Counted from the first letter of the stretch, positions 18,583-27,744 are shown. The stretch: DNA of 64,000 nt from Vibrio sp. qd031 (GCF_002100145.1 NZ_JXQD01000004.1:1-64000); one strand, 5' to 3'. Translations and numbers: made by a program. The notes: generated by a model not told the origin, from the sequence alone.

Positions 18583-20034
18583 ATGTCCAAGACATTTAGC
18601 CAACTGAAGCTGTTTAAACGATTGAGTCAGTCGAGCGCTACTCAAGGTGGCGTGACGTTTTTTGTCAGTAAACATGTTCTCTATTTTACCCAGCGACAGG
18701 ACCCGCAATTTAGCCATAATCAGGTTCCTGTTGTCGGGGGTGATTGGGGGCAAGCGTTACAGAGCGTCTTGGAAAGTATCGAGGTTAAAGGTCTCTCCTG
18801 CACTGTTGTATTAGGCTCTGAGTTTTACCAAGCTTATCAAATTGACACCCCAAAAATACCCAAAGAAGAGTGGCCAGTCGCGCTGCCTTTTTTGTTAAAA
18901 GATGTTATTGCCGAGCGAATTTCAGACGTTGTCGTTGATGCCGTTGAGTTACCAACTAAAGGCAAAAGCCAAGCTTATGTGTACAAGAAAACACAGTTAG
19001 AGCTATTAAAATCTGCCTGTGAGAGTCAAGGGCTCGATCTTGCGCAGGTCATCCCTGAAAACGAAGTGTGGGCAAAAGTCGCGACTCAACAGGATAATTT
19101 TTTATTGCTGCATCGTGCGCAGAAAGAAAACTTCTCAGTTGCTGCAATCAATAATAGCCATACTGTGTTTCAACGAGGGATCCGAGGCGTTGTTGCTCCT
19201 TTGACGTCATCACCTGCAGGTGGACTTCAATTTGATAGTCTTGCGCTTGAGGTTCAGCGCTCGGTTGATTATCTGTCGGCAAGCTTTAAGCAGGTCCACT
19301 TCAATCACCTGTTTGTTGTCTGTGATGAAGAAGATACCCCCCAGTTGTTGGATCAACTGAGCTCTAGATTAAGTGTCAATGTCGCAGCTCTACCGGAAGG
19401 CTGGGAAAGCGTAGGAGCATTGTTAACAAAGACCGCGCTGCTAAATCAGTTTGACGTTAACTTATACCCACAACATTTACACCCTCAAAAAGAGCTGTTT
19501 ACTCTAGCGACAACACTTATCTGTTTAGGGGTATTGGCTGCGGCAATTGCAGCGACAACGGCTTACTATAGTTATCAAAATACGCAAATCCAAAAACAGT
19601 GGGTTTCGGTTAAAAAACAAGTCACTGAGTTAACATCAGAGCAGGCGAAGTTGCAGCAAAAGTTGTCGCAGCACGTTGTGACAAAAAGCAAGCTTGATGC
19701 GGCTGAACGCATAGCAAAAGACATCGAAGCCAAACGAGCCTCACTGAGCGCGGTAGGTCGATTCGACGAAACTCAACGCGCCGGCTTTTCGGGTGTTATG
19801 TCAGCCTTGGCCAATATTGATCGCGATGATATAGCGCTTGGATCTATTTATATCAGCGCAGATAGGCTTAGCTTTGAAGGTTTGGCTAAAGATCCAACCA
19901 GCGTCCCAAGCTGGCTCAAAGAATTTAAACAAGAAGTCAATTTAGTGGGGCGTAGTTTCGAGTCGCTAAATATTGGACGCAATGAAGAAGGCGTTGTTAC
20001 GTTTAAAGTCGACTCAAAAGCAGGAAGTAAATAA
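18583..20034 (+). CDS. mshI: MSHA biogenesis protein MshI
   Basis: A bitopic protein of 483 residues with a long cytoplasmic actin-like region, one membrane segment near 305-332 (LATTLICLGVLAAAIAATTA), then a coiled-coil (about 333-375) and a periplasmic domain. The layout equals PilM fused to PilN, or GspL, the alignment complex that links cytoplasmic ATPase and platform to the periplasm. It abuts mshJ with no gap (TAA then ATG), as expected for translationally coupled subunits. First gene of the assembly cluster. Confidence 0.88.
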   Translation: MSKTFSQLKLFKRLSQSSATQGGVTFFVSKHVLYFTQRQDPQFSHNQVPVVGGDWGQALQSVLESIEVKGLSCTVVLGSEFYQAYQIDTPKIPKEEWPVALPFLLKDVIAERISDVVVDAVELPTKGKSQAYVYKKTQLELLKSACESQGLDLAQVIPENEVWAKVATQQDNFLLLHRAQKENFSVAAINNSHTVFQRGIRGVVAPLTSSPAGGLQFDSLALEVQRSVDYLSASFKQVHFNHLFVVCDEEDTPQLLDQLSSRLSVNVAALPEGWESVGALLTKTALLNQFDVNLYPQHLHPQKELFTLATTLICLGVLAAAIAATTAYYSYQNTQIQKQWVSVKKQVTELTSEQAKLQQKLSQHVVTKSKLDAAERIAKDIEAKRASLSAVGRFDETQRAGFSGVMSALANIDRDDIALGSIYISADRLSFEGLAKDPTSVPSWLKEFKQEVNLVGRSFESLNIGRNEEGVVTFKVDSKAGSK

Positions 20035-20691
20035 ATGGCAGAACGTTGGCAGCAATGGAGTGAAAAGTTTACTCAACTTTCCGAGCGAGAAAAATGGCTG
20101 ATTGTGATTTGCAGTGCGGTAGGCATTTTTCTGTTGGGATTAACACTTTTTGTTGAACCAGCAATGAAACAGCACGACGCCAGTAAATCTCGCTTTGACG
20201 CAGATGTAAGGTCAGTCAGTCGATTAGAAAATGAAAACATCGCTTTGGAAGCTCAACTAAAACGCGACCCTGATAGGGAAATTGACCGAAAACTCGAGCA
20301 ATTGATGGACGAGAGTTTGGCGCTAAGTGAAGAGCTATCCACTATGGTGAATAGCTTAATTGCACCCAGTCAAATGGCCCACTTACTTGAAGATGTTTTG
20401 CAAAACAGTACTAAGTTGACGCTCGTGTCTCTCAATTCACAAACGCCAGAAACATTGGTGGCTAAGAGTAACGTGAACGGTGAAGATAGCGATGGTTTTT
20501 ATTTGCATCCAGTGCGCATTGAGTTAACCGGAAAATACTTCGATATTTTGGAGTATCTGCAACTGCTCGAGTCTATGCCTATGCAGTATTTTTGGCGCAG
20601 TTATCAGTATACCGTTGAAGAGTATCCTGAAGCACGATTAGTCATGGAAGTGTATACATTGAGCTCTAGACAGGAGTTTATCGGTGGTTAA
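20035..20691 (+). CDS. mshJ: MSHA biogenesis protein MshJ (PilO/GspM-like)
   Basis: A 218-residue bitopic inner-membrane protein with a short cytoplasmic start, a membrane segment near 22-43 (WLIVICSAVGIFLLGLTLFV), a coiled coil and a ferredoxin-like periplasmic domain. By position and build it is the PilO/GspM member of the alignment subcomplex and should pair with MshI. It overlaps mshK by 8 bp. Confidence 0.88.
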   Translation: MAERWQQWSEKFTQLSEREKWLIVICSAVGIFLLGLTLFVEPAMKQHDASKSRFDADVRSVSRLENENIALEAQLKRDPDREIDRKLEQLMDESLALSEELSTMVNSLIAPSQMAHLLEDVLQNSTKLTLVSLNSQTPETLVAKSNVNGEDSDGFYLHPVRIELTGKYFDILEYLQLLESMPMQYFWRSYQYTVEEYPEARLVMEVYTLSSRQEFIGG

Positions 20692-21046
20692 GTTATTCTA
20701 TCAATTAGCAATTTTTGTACTGTTTATGAGCTGCACTAGTGTCATGGTTAGCGCAAACACAGAAGACGACAGCAGTGCGAGTGATCCGACAGCACCGTTA
20801 TCGTGGACAGCACCTAAACAAGTTAAGACAGAAAAGAAGAAAACCTATTACCCCGTCCCTAAGTTGAAAAGCATTGTGTGTTTAGGGGGCGTTGAATGCT
20901 CAGTGATTTTAAACGATAGATTGGTTGAGCAGGGGGACTGGGTGTCAGGTTACCAAGTACAAAAAATAGATAATGAATACGTGGTTTTGGTGAGACAAGG
21001 AAAGCGTTGGGTACTCGAGCTCTTCGACTCAACCATTAAGCAATAA
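20684..21046 (+). CDS. mshK: MSHA biogenesis protein MshK (PilP-like)
   Basis: A small periplasmic protein of 120 residues with an N-terminal hydrophobic signal (about 1-25), a proline/lysine-rich linker and a compact beta-domain (about 60-120) like PilP/GspC homology regions. Such proteins bridge the inner-membrane alignment complex and the secretin. It starts by GTG inside the end of mshJ, and mshL follows after 14 bp. Confidence 0.82.
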   Translation: MVKLFYQLAIFVLFMSCTSVMVSANTEDDSSASDPTAPLSWTAPKQVKTEKKKTYYPVPKLKSIVCLGGVECSVILNDRLVEQGDWVSGYQVQKIDNEYVVLVRQGKRWVLELFDSTIKQ

Positions 21047-21060
21047 GGTACAGTGGGAAT

Positions 21061-22692
21061 ATGCGCAATATACTAATAATTATGGTCGCAATGACGATAG
21101 CAGGGTGCTCGATGGGGCATAGTGATCCCGTAGAGCAGAAAGCCGCGCTGAACGAAGCGATCAATGAGAACAACAGTCGTGATCTCGATAACTTACCTAA
21201 CTCTGTACAAGCAGATTTAATGCCTGATATTGATGGCGTTGTTGTGAGCAATCAAAATACGCTACGACGATTTCGCGTACAAGCAAATGGTGTTGCGGCT
21301 AAAGCCTTTTTTGCCAGTATCGTCAAAGGTACAGAGTACAGTGCAGCCATTCACCCTAATGTCTCTGGTGAAATTACAGTTAACCTTAGCGACGTCACAA
21401 TGGACGAAGTATTGAATGTTGTCCGTGATATGTATGGGTACGAGATAGTTCGCTCGGGCAAAGTGATTCAAGTTTATCCTGCGGGCCTGCGCACCGAAAC
21501 TATCCCCGTTGACTATTTGCAGTTTAAACGTGTTGGTCGTTCACTCACGTCGATTACTAATGGCTCAGTGAGCACTAAGGATGACAACAGCTCAAGTAAC
21601 TCGACCAGTAACTCTTCAAGCTCATCGAGCTCGTCTTCAAGCTCAGTACCAACGGGCGGCGTAGAAATTGAAACCACCAGTGAAAGTGACTTTTGGCTTC
21701 AACTACAACAAGCAATCTCAACAATGGTCGGAACGGCCGACGGTCGTAGTGTCGTTGTGTCACCTCAATCGAGTGTAGTTACTGTCCGAGCCTATCCCGA
21801 TGAAATCCGAGAAATCAGAACCTTCTTAGGTATTTCACACAAGCGTTTACAACGTCAGGTGATCTTGGAAGCCAAAATTTTGGAAGTAACGTTGAGTGAT
21901 GGGTATCAGCAAGGGATCAATTGGTCCAATATGACAGCTTCGTTGGGCGGAACAGACATAGTTATTAATCGAGGTGTTGATGCAGCCGCATCAATACTAG
22001 GATTGGATGGCGCAGCAGCCGCACTCGGTGGACAAACCAACATCACCGTGAGTGATGGTAACTTTGAAGCGGTGCTGAGCTTTATGGGAACTCAGGGCGA
22101 TCTTAATGTTCTATCAAGCCCACGAGTGACCGCGGCAAACAACCAAAAAGCGGTCATTAAAGTGGGTACCGATGAGTACTTTGTCACCGATGTCTCCAGC
22201 GTAGTAGGATCTGGCGACAATGCCAATGTCTCACCAGAAGTAGAACTGACGCCATTTTTCTCTGGTATTTCTTTAGACGTAACGCCACAAATTGATGATA
22301 GCGGGCACGTGCTACTGCACGTGCACCCAGCCGTAATTGAAGTTGAAACCGAAAACAAACAGATTGATCTAGGCGATGCACTGGGCGTGCTTGAACTGCC
22401 ACTTGCTAAAAGTTCGATAAGAGAATCTGACTCAGTGATCAGAGCCGCCGATGGAGATGTAGTTGTTATTGGCGGCTTGATGAAGTCTTCAAACAAAGAA
22501 GCTGTTTCTAAAGTTCCGTTTTTTGGTGATATTCCCGGTCTAGGGCATCTGTTTAGAAATACCGTTCAGCAAACAGAAAAAACGGAACTGGTTATCTTAC
22601 TAAAACCAACCGTTGTAGGCGTAAACACTTGGCAGCAGGAGCTTGAACGCTCGCGCAGCTTACTTAATGAATGGTTCCCTGAAGGCGAATAA
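21061..22692 (+). CDS. mshL: MSHA outer-membrane secretin MshL
   Basis: Forms the ring through which the pilus leaves the outer membrane. The 543 residues begin with a lipoprotein signal (MRNILIIMVAMTIAGC, lipobox cysteine at 16), then periplasmic N-domains, a low-complexity serine/asparagine linker (about 175-200) and a C-terminal secretin domain (about 270-535) ending near VILLKPTVVG. The VPFFGDIPGLGHLFR motif is typical of secretins. The serine-rich linker is coded by alternating AGC/TCA/TCG codons and may vary in length between strains. The stop overlaps the mshM start by 1 bp. Confidence 0.93.
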   Translation: MRNILIIMVAMTIAGCSMGHSDPVEQKAALNEAINENNSRDLDNLPNSVQADLMPDIDGVVVSNQNTLRRFRVQANGVAAKAFFASIVKGTEYSAAIHPNVSGEITVNLSDVTMDEVLNVVRDMYGYEIVRSGKVIQVYPAGLRTETIPVDYLQFKRVGRSLTSITNGSVSTKDDNSSSNSTSNSSSSSSSSSSSVPTGGVEIETTSESDFWLQLQQAISTMVGTADGRSVVVSPQSSVVTVRAYPDEIREIRTFLGISHKRLQRQVILEAKILEVTLSDGYQQGINWSNMTASLGGTDIVINRGVDAAASILGLDGAAAALGGQTNITVSDGNFEAVLSFMGTQGDLNVLSSPRVTAANNQKAVIKVGTDEYFVTDVSSVVGSGDNANVSPEVELTPFFSGISLDVTPQIDDSGHVLLHVHPAVIEVETENKQIDLGDALGVLELPLAKSSIRESDSVIRAADGDVVVIGGLMKSSNKEAVSKVPFFGDIPGLGHLFRNTVQQTEKTELVILLKPTVVGVNTWQQELERSRSLLNEWFPEGE

Positions 22693-23537
22693 TGTACTAC
22701 ACCCGTTATGGCTTCAATCAGCAACCTTTTGGGCTAACGCCTAATACAGCGCTGTTTCATGCACTCCCACCGCACTATGAAGCGATTCATACCGTGCTGT
22801 CAGCGGTTGAGATGGGCGAGGGTGTTATAAAGTTAGTGGGTGAGGTTGGGACTGGCAAAACCATGCTTTGCCGGATGCTGATAGAGCAGTTGCAAGATAA
22901 GTGCGCTCTTATCTACCTTCCTAATCCTGTTTTGGACGGTTTAGAACTACGCGTTGCGATTGCAAGAGAGCTGGGAATAGACGAGCCCGACTCTCGTTTG
23001 TTGGTGGATAAAATTCAGTCTCGTTTATTGGCGCTGAGTCAACAAGGTAAACAAGTGGTAGCGTTGATTGATGAAGCACAGGCTTTAAGTGATGAAGCGC
23101 TTGAAACCTTACGCCTATTTGGCAACTTAGAAACCACCGACAAAAAGCTGTTACAAATAATTCTATTGGGACAACCTGAGCTTGATGAGCGACTAGATCT
23201 GCATCATCTAAGACAGTTTAGGCAGCGCATTACTTTTAGTGCCGAGCTTCGGCCGTTAAGTGTCGAAGAAAGTATCGCCTATATAGATCATAGGATCACG
23301 CAATGTGGTGGGAGTCCGGATCTTTTTTCTCTATCTCAAAAGAAAGCAATTTGGAAGGCAGCGGGTGGCATTCCTAGGATCATAAATCAGTTGTGCCATA
23401 AATCACTGCTATTGGCATTTAGTGCGAATAAACAGAGTGTTCAAAATGAAAATTTGTACGATGCGATGAAAGACACTTATGTCGTGCAAAAACCAAAGTA
23501 CAAAACCCCATTTTTATGGGGCTGGAGTGAAGCATGA
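22692..23537 (+). CDS. mshM: MSHA biogenesis ATPase MshM (ExeA-like)
   Basis: An AAA ATPase of 281 residues with Walker A GEVGTGKTM near 50, Walker B ALIDEAQAL near 125 and a sensor region QRITF. The family includes ExeA, which helps secretins assemble. The opening YYTRYGFNQQPFGLTP is typical of the family. In place of a peptidoglycan-binding domain it stops soon after the ATPase, as usual for MshM. It overlaps mshL and mshN by a few bases at each end, so translation is coupled. Confidence 0.9.
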   Translation: MYYTRYGFNQQPFGLTPNTALFHALPPHYEAIHTVLSAVEMGEGVIKLVGEVGTGKTMLCRMLIEQLQDKCALIYLPNPVLDGLELRVAIARELGIDEPDSRLLVDKIQSRLLALSQQGKQVVALIDEAQALSDEALETLRLFGNLETTDKKLLQIILLGQPELDERLDLHHLRQFRQRITFSAELRPLSVEESIAYIDHRITQCGGSPDLFSLSQKKAIWKAAGGIPRIINQLCHKSLLLAFSANKQSVQNENLYDAMKDTYVVQKPKYKTPFLWGWSEA

Positions 23538-24052
23538 GTGTAGTGAATAACGCACTATCAAAAATATCAGAACAAAACGGTGCAACTCCGCATTCGATTG
23601 AGAAAGCCGAGATCCCTGCGGTAAAGCACGGTGTATCCCCTTTCATCTGGGTTGGCATTGGCGTATGTGTCAGCTTAGCGATTGGAAGCTGGGCGATGAC
23701 AGCAAATCAATCAAGCCCTGCAAATGAGGTACTCGTCGCTTCACAACCAAATGAAACGCAAAAGGTTATTGTTGAAGTCGAGCCACTTGTAGTACACAGC
23801 GATCCAATTGTTGAAGTAACGACAGCGCCAACGCAGAAAACGGCTTTGGATACTGACGTTGTCACTGTTTATTCGTTAGCAACAACAGCAGTGTCCTCAG
23901 AAAATGACGCGACACTAACTGCTCCTGTTACGTCAACGGTTGAGAAAAAAAGCGCCTCAACAGAATCTCCTCAACCAAACACGACAAAAGCAGCGGTTGT
24001 TAATACGGCAGTAGTGGCACCAAAAAATACAGTCCCCCCCCAAGACGAGTAG
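23534..24052 (+). CDS. mshN: MshN N-terminal fragment (as read with C8)
   Basis: 172 residues: cytoplasmic start, membrane segment and most of the periplasmic linker, ending with PPQDE right after the C tract. If translated it would be a membrane stub without TPRs and probably could not do the job of MshN. It overlaps the mshM stop by 4 bp. Confidence 0.55.
   Translation: MSVVNNALSKISEQNGATPHSIEKAEIPAVKHGVSPFIWVGIGVCVSLAIGSWAMTANQSSPANEVLVASQPNETQKVIVEVEPLVVHSDPIVEVTTAPTQKTALDTDVVTVYSLATTAVSSENDATLTAPVTSTVEKKSASTESPQPNTTKAAVVNTAVVAPKNTVPPQDE
24034..24041 (+). repeat. Poly-C tract (C8) that breaks the mshN frame
   Basis: Eight consecutive C lie between AGT and AAGACG. Tracts this long are prone to slipped-strand mispairing. 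C7 would restore mshN; C8 gives a TAG three codons after the tract (CAA GAC GAG TAG). Confidence 0.9.
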
Positions 24053-24137
24053 CGCCGAAAAAAGCGCTAAAGTTGTAGCACCTCAAACGATTGCAAAGGC
24101 CCCACCACCTGCGGCCAAACCGATCGAAAAACCTATA

Positions 24138-24794
24138 TTGATTGCGAAAACAACCCAGGTTGTGCAAACCGAGAGTATGACTATTGAGCAGGTTGATTTG
24201 ACGCCTCAAGATTTAGCCAAGCAAGCTATTTCTCGTGCGCGAAAAGCCGTTGAATCCAATGATGCGGACACAGCCATTAGTGAATACACCAAAGCCCTTC
24301 GCTTTGTGCCAACCGATGAGGCTACAAGGCAGCGCCTTGCTGCACTCTATTATGGGAAACGTCAAACACGTAAAGCGATGGATTTGTTGCAACAAGGCAT
24401 TCAAATTAATCAAGATGGCGAGCCTCTTCGAATAGCGCTGGCTAAGTTGCTCATTAAAGAGAAGCAAACAGAGGCGGCACTATCCCCCTTGGCTTACTTG
24501 CCCGATAACGCAAGCAATGACTACCTAGCACTGCGTGCGGGGGTGGCACAACAGATTAAGAGCGTCGATATTGCGAAGCAAAGTTATTCGATGCTGGCAG
24601 AACGAGAGCCACAAAATGGTCGTTGGTGGTTAGGACTTGCCATTCAACAAGAGCGCTCACTAGAGTTTGAGTTAGCGATGGCATCCTACCAAAGCGCATT
24701 GGGGAAAGTTGGCGTGTCAAACAGCTCTCAAGACTTCATTCGACAACGCATTGCGTTGCTCACTTCGATGCAGGAGAGTAGCGATGGCAATTAA
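24138..24794 (+). CDS. mshN: MshN C-terminal fragment with TPR repeats
   Basis: The frame continues the mshN product if one C is removed upstream. It holds the TPR-like repeats (AISRARKAVESNDADTAISE, then ALRFVPTDEATRQRLAALYY). Independent initiation is doubtful: the first start codon is a TTG at 24138 without a convincing Shine-Dalgarno. It should be read as the second half of one gene. Confidence 0.5.
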   Translation: MIAKTTQVVQTESMTIEQVDLTPQDLAKQAISRARKAVESNDADTAISEYTKALRFVPTDEATRQRLAALYYGKRQTRKAMDLLQQGIQINQDGEPLRIALAKLLIKEKQTEAALSPLAYLPDNASNDYLALRAGVAQQIKSVDIAKQSYSMLAEREPQNGRWWLGLAIQQERSLEFELAMASYQSALGKVGVSNSSQDFIRQRIALLTSMQESSDGN

Positions 24795-26511
24795 GCTTCG
24801 AAAACGCCTTGGCGACCTCTTAGTCGAAGAAGGAATCATCACCGAAGAACAAGTCACTCAAGCACTCTCGGCGCAACAGCAAACCGGTCGTAAGCTTGGC
24901 GACACACTGATCCAGCTAGGGTTTCTATCTGAGCACCAGATGCTTGAGTTTCTGTCTCAACAGCTTGATTTGCCGTTAATAGATTTGAGCCGGTTTCAGG
25001 TGGATGTCGAAGCCGTACAACTGTTGCCTGAAGTCCATGCTCGCCGACTGCGAGCGTTGGTTATAGGTCAGTCTGGTGACACGTTAAATGTGGCCATGAG
25101 TGATCCTGCAGACTTGTTTGCTCAAGAGTCTATAGCGACCCAACTTTCTGCGTATAACTTACAGTTTGTTATTGCTGCCGAGCATCAGTTAGTCGACGGT
25201 TTTGATCGCTACTATCGGCGCACCAAAGAAATCGCCTCGTTCGCAGAGCAGCTCGACGCCGAGCATCAAGACACCAATGAGTTTAGTTTTCAAATACAGG
25301 ATGACGCTGACAGTGAAGAAGTCACGGTTGTTAAGCTTATAAACTCTCTATTTGAAGATGCTATTCAGGTTGGTGCGTCCGATATTCATATTGAACCCGA
25401 CGCCAATGTGCTGCGACTGCGCCAACGCATCGATGGCGTATTGCACGAAACGCTGCTTAACGAAGTCAATATAGCTTCGGCGCTGGTATTACGCTTAAAA
25501 TTGATGGCGAACCTCGATATTTCAGAGAAACGCCTGCCACAAGATGGACGTTTTAATATTCGCAGTAAAGGTCAATCGGTCGATATTCGTATGTCGACCA
25601 TGCCTGTGCAATATGGCGAATCGGTGGTCATGCGTTTACTCAATCAAACCGCAGGTATTCTTAAACTAGAAGACTCAGGGTTACCAGCAGACATATTGGT
25701 TAGGATCCGCAAGCAATTGCAGCGTCCACACGGCATGATCCTGGTCACTGGGCCGACAGGCTCAGGTAAAACAACAACCTTATATGGAGCGCTGTCTGAG
25801 CTTAACTCGCCGGGCAAAAAAATCATCACTGCAGAAGATCCGGTCGAGTATCGTTTGCCCCGAGTAAACCAAGTGCAAATTAACCCCAAAATTAACTTAG
25901 ACTTTTCGACAGTATTAAGAACTTTTCTACGTCAGGATCCCGACATTATTTTGGTTGGTGAGATGCGTGATCAAGAAACGGTTGAGATAGGTTTGCGCGC
26001 CGCGTTAACGGGCCACCTTGTGCTTAGCACCTTGCATACTAACGATGCCGTTGACAGTGCACTTCGTATGATGGACATGGGGGCTCCAGGGTATTTGGTT
26101 GCCAGTTCCGTTCGAGCTGTATTGGCGCAGCGACTCGTTCGACGAGTGTGTACCGATTGCTCACATGAAGAAGAAGCGGATGAAGCCAAACGTATTTGGT
26201 TAGAATCACGATTCCCGAATCAGGTTTCTCATCGATTCTGTCGAGGAAAGGGGTGCCAAAACTGTAACCTAACAGGTTATCGCGGCCGAATTGGTGTGTT
26301 TGAGTTACTTGAGTTAGATAACGCTCTTATGGATGCCTTAAGAGCCAACGACGCGGTTGGGTTTGCTCGAACAGCGCGAGCGACGTCACATTACAAACCG
26401 TTGCTTACTTCTGCTATGGAGTTGGCTGTGCGAGGCGTAGTGAGTTTAGAGGAAGTCATGGCGCTTGGTGAAGGTGATACCGGTGGCTCCGCAGAGCCAG
26501 TTTACTTGTAG
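24784..26511 (+). CDS. mshE: MSHA pilus extension ATPase MshE
   Basis: A hexameric GspE/PilB-type ATPase that drives pilin polymerisation. The 575 residues begin with two tandem MshEN motifs (RLGDLLVEEGIITEEQ and KLGDTLIQLGFLSEHQ, about residues 6-60), which bind c-di-GMP in V. cholerae MshE. Walker A GPTGSGKTTT lies near 323, Walker B ILVGEMRD near 388, and a tetracysteine zinc site is formed by CTDC and CQNC near 458-502. I start at the ATG at 24784, preceded by AGGAGAG and giving the family N-terminus; the frame is open to 24709 only because it overlaps mshN. Confidence 0.94.
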   Translation: MAIKLRKRLGDLLVEEGIITEEQVTQALSAQQQTGRKLGDTLIQLGFLSEHQMLEFLSQQLDLPLIDLSRFQVDVEAVQLLPEVHARRLRALVIGQSGDTLNVAMSDPADLFAQESIATQLSAYNLQFVIAAEHQLVDGFDRYYRRTKEIASFAEQLDAEHQDTNEFSFQIQDDADSEEVTVVKLINSLFEDAIQVGASDIHIEPDANVLRLRQRIDGVLHETLLNEVNIASALVLRLKLMANLDISEKRLPQDGRFNIRSKGQSVDIRMSTMPVQYGESVVMRLLNQTAGILKLEDSGLPADILVRIRKQLQRPHGMILVTGPTGSGKTTTLYGALSELNSPGKKIITAEDPVEYRLPRVNQVQINPKINLDFSTVLRTFLRQDPDIILVGEMRDQETVEIGLRAALTGHLVLSTLHTNDAVDSALRMMDMGAPGYLVASSVRAVLAQRLVRRVCTDCSHEEEADEAKRIWLESRFPNQVSHRFCRGKGCQNCNLTGYRGRIGVFELLELDNALMDALRANDAVGFARTARATSHYKPLLTSAMELAVRGVVSLEEVMALGEGDTGGSAEPVYL

Positions 26512-26520
26512 CGGGGCACT

Positions 26521-27744
26521 ATGGCGACTTATCGATACCAAGGACGAGGATTAGACGGTAAAAAGGTCAGTGGGCTAGTCGATGCCGCGACCGAAGACTT
26601 GGCTATAGAGTCTTTAATGAATAAAGGCGTGACTCCTACGTCATTGGCGGTCGGTAAGTCAAAAGGGGGGGCGAGTATAGATTTATCCGAATTATTCACC
26701 CCCGCCATACCGTTAGAAGTCTTAGTGATCTTTTGTCGTCAAATGTACAGTTTGACCAAAGCGGGCGTGCCATTGCTGCGAGCAATTCGTGGACTAACCG
26801 CCAACACGACCAACAAACAACTAAAACAAGCGCTCACAGAGGTCAGTGCCGACTTAACCAATGGTCGAAACTTATCTACGTCAATGCAAAAACATCCAGC
26901 GGCATTTAGCCCGTTATTTGTGTCTATGATCGCTGTGGGTGAGAATACCGGTCGTTTGGATCAAGTATTACTGCAACTCAGTAATCACTTTGAACAGGAG
27001 GTAGAAACACGTAAACGCATTAAAACAGCGATGCGTTATCCGGCTCTCGTCATTGGTTTTATCGTTGTTGCGATGTTTGTGCTTAACATTTGGGTCATTC
27101 CACAGTTTGCATCGATGTTTTCGCGATTTAGTGTAGAGCTGCCGCTGCCAACGCGAATATTGATAGCTACGTCGAATTTCTTTGTGAATTACTGGCACTT
27201 TATCATTGGTGTCTCTGTGGCATTAGCCTTTGCGTTTCGGACCTGGCTTAACACTGCCGACGGCCGAGAAACCTGGGATAAATTACGGCTACGGTTCCCT
27301 ATTGTTGGCAATATCGTCAATCGAGCACAGATGTCTCGGTTTTCGCGTACATTTTCGTTGATGCTTCAGTCGGGAGTTCCGTTAAATCAGTCCATTGCGT
27401 TAAGTGCGGAGTCATTGGGCAACAAATACTTAGAGGCTCGCTTACTAGAAATGAAAGCGTCTATTGAGGCTGGGGGCGCGATTTCTGCGACCGCGGTAAA
27501 CAGTGGCGTGTTTACACCGCTGGTAGTTCAGATGATCACCGTTGGTGAAGAAACAGGGCGTATTGACGAATTACTATTAGAAGTGGCCGACTTTTATGAT
27601 CGAGAAGTGGATTACGACCTAAAAACATTGACTGCTCGAATAGAGCCAATATTACTGGTAATTGTCGCCGCAATGGTGCTTATTTTGGCGCTGGGTATCT
27701 TCTTACCTATGTGGGGAATGTTGGATGCCATTCAAGGTAAATAG
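26521..27744 (+). CDS. mshG: MSHA inner-membrane platform protein MshG (GspF/PilC-like)
   Basis: A polytopic inner-membrane protein of 407 residues with the duplicated GspF domain (about 65-190 and 270-395), membrane segments near 170, 222 and 375, and the family signatures FCRQMYSLTKAGVPL and GEETGRIDELL. It is the platform on which the MshE ATPase acts. A run of seven G at 26665-26671 lies in codons 49-51; the frame is intact with G7. It starts 10 bp after the mshE stop. Confidence 0.93.
   Translation: MATYRYQGRGLDGKKVSGLVDAATEDLAIESLMNKGVTPTSLAVGKSKGGASIDLSELFTPAIPLEVLVIFCRQMYSLTKAGVPLLRAIRGLTANTTNKQLKQALTEVSADLTNGRNLSTSMQKHPAAFSPLFVSMIAVGENTGRLDQVLLQLSNHFEQEVETRKRIKTAMRYPALVIGFIVVAMFVLNIWVIPQFASMFSRFSVELPLPTRILIATSNFFVNYWHFIIGVSVALAFAFRTWLNTADGRETWDKLRLRFPIVGNIVNRAQMSRFSRTFSLMLQSGVPLNQSIALSAESLGNKYLEARLLEMKASIEAGGAISATAVNSGVFTPLVVQMITVGEETGRIDELLLEVADFYDREVDYDLKTLTARIEPILLVIVAAMVLILALGIFLPMWGMLDAIQGK
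26665..26671 (+). repeat. Poly-G tract (G7) inside mshG
   Basis: AAAA followed by seven G and then CGAG, coding for SKGGAS near residue 50. Gain or loss of one base would truncate MshG soon after. It is shorter than the C8 tract in mshN and the frame is intact here. Confidence 0.8.

Larger units (their letters stand above)
23534..24794 (+). pseudogene. mshN: mshN, TPR pilus-biogenesis protein, interrupted at a C8 tract
   Basis: MshN is a bitopic protein with a cytoplasmic start (MSVVNNALSKISEQNG), a membrane segment near 35-56, a long Thr/Ala/Val/Pro-rich periplasmic linker and C-terminal tetratricopeptide repeats. Here the frame that begins at 23534 stops at 24052, just after eight C at 24034-24041. 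Removing one C joins it without a stop to the frame that ends at 24794, giving 419 residues with TPRs from about residue 225. Both halves look otherwise intact and the downstream mshE start is preserved. The cause could be phase variation, transcriptional slippage, a fixed mutation or a read error; sequence alone cannot decide. Confidence 0.85.

Noticed and set aside
21575..21660. Serine-codon low-complexity run in mshL as a slippage switch.
   Set aside because: The repeat mixes AGC, TCA and TCG codons in multiples of three, so length changes would keep the frame; it is a normal flexible linker.
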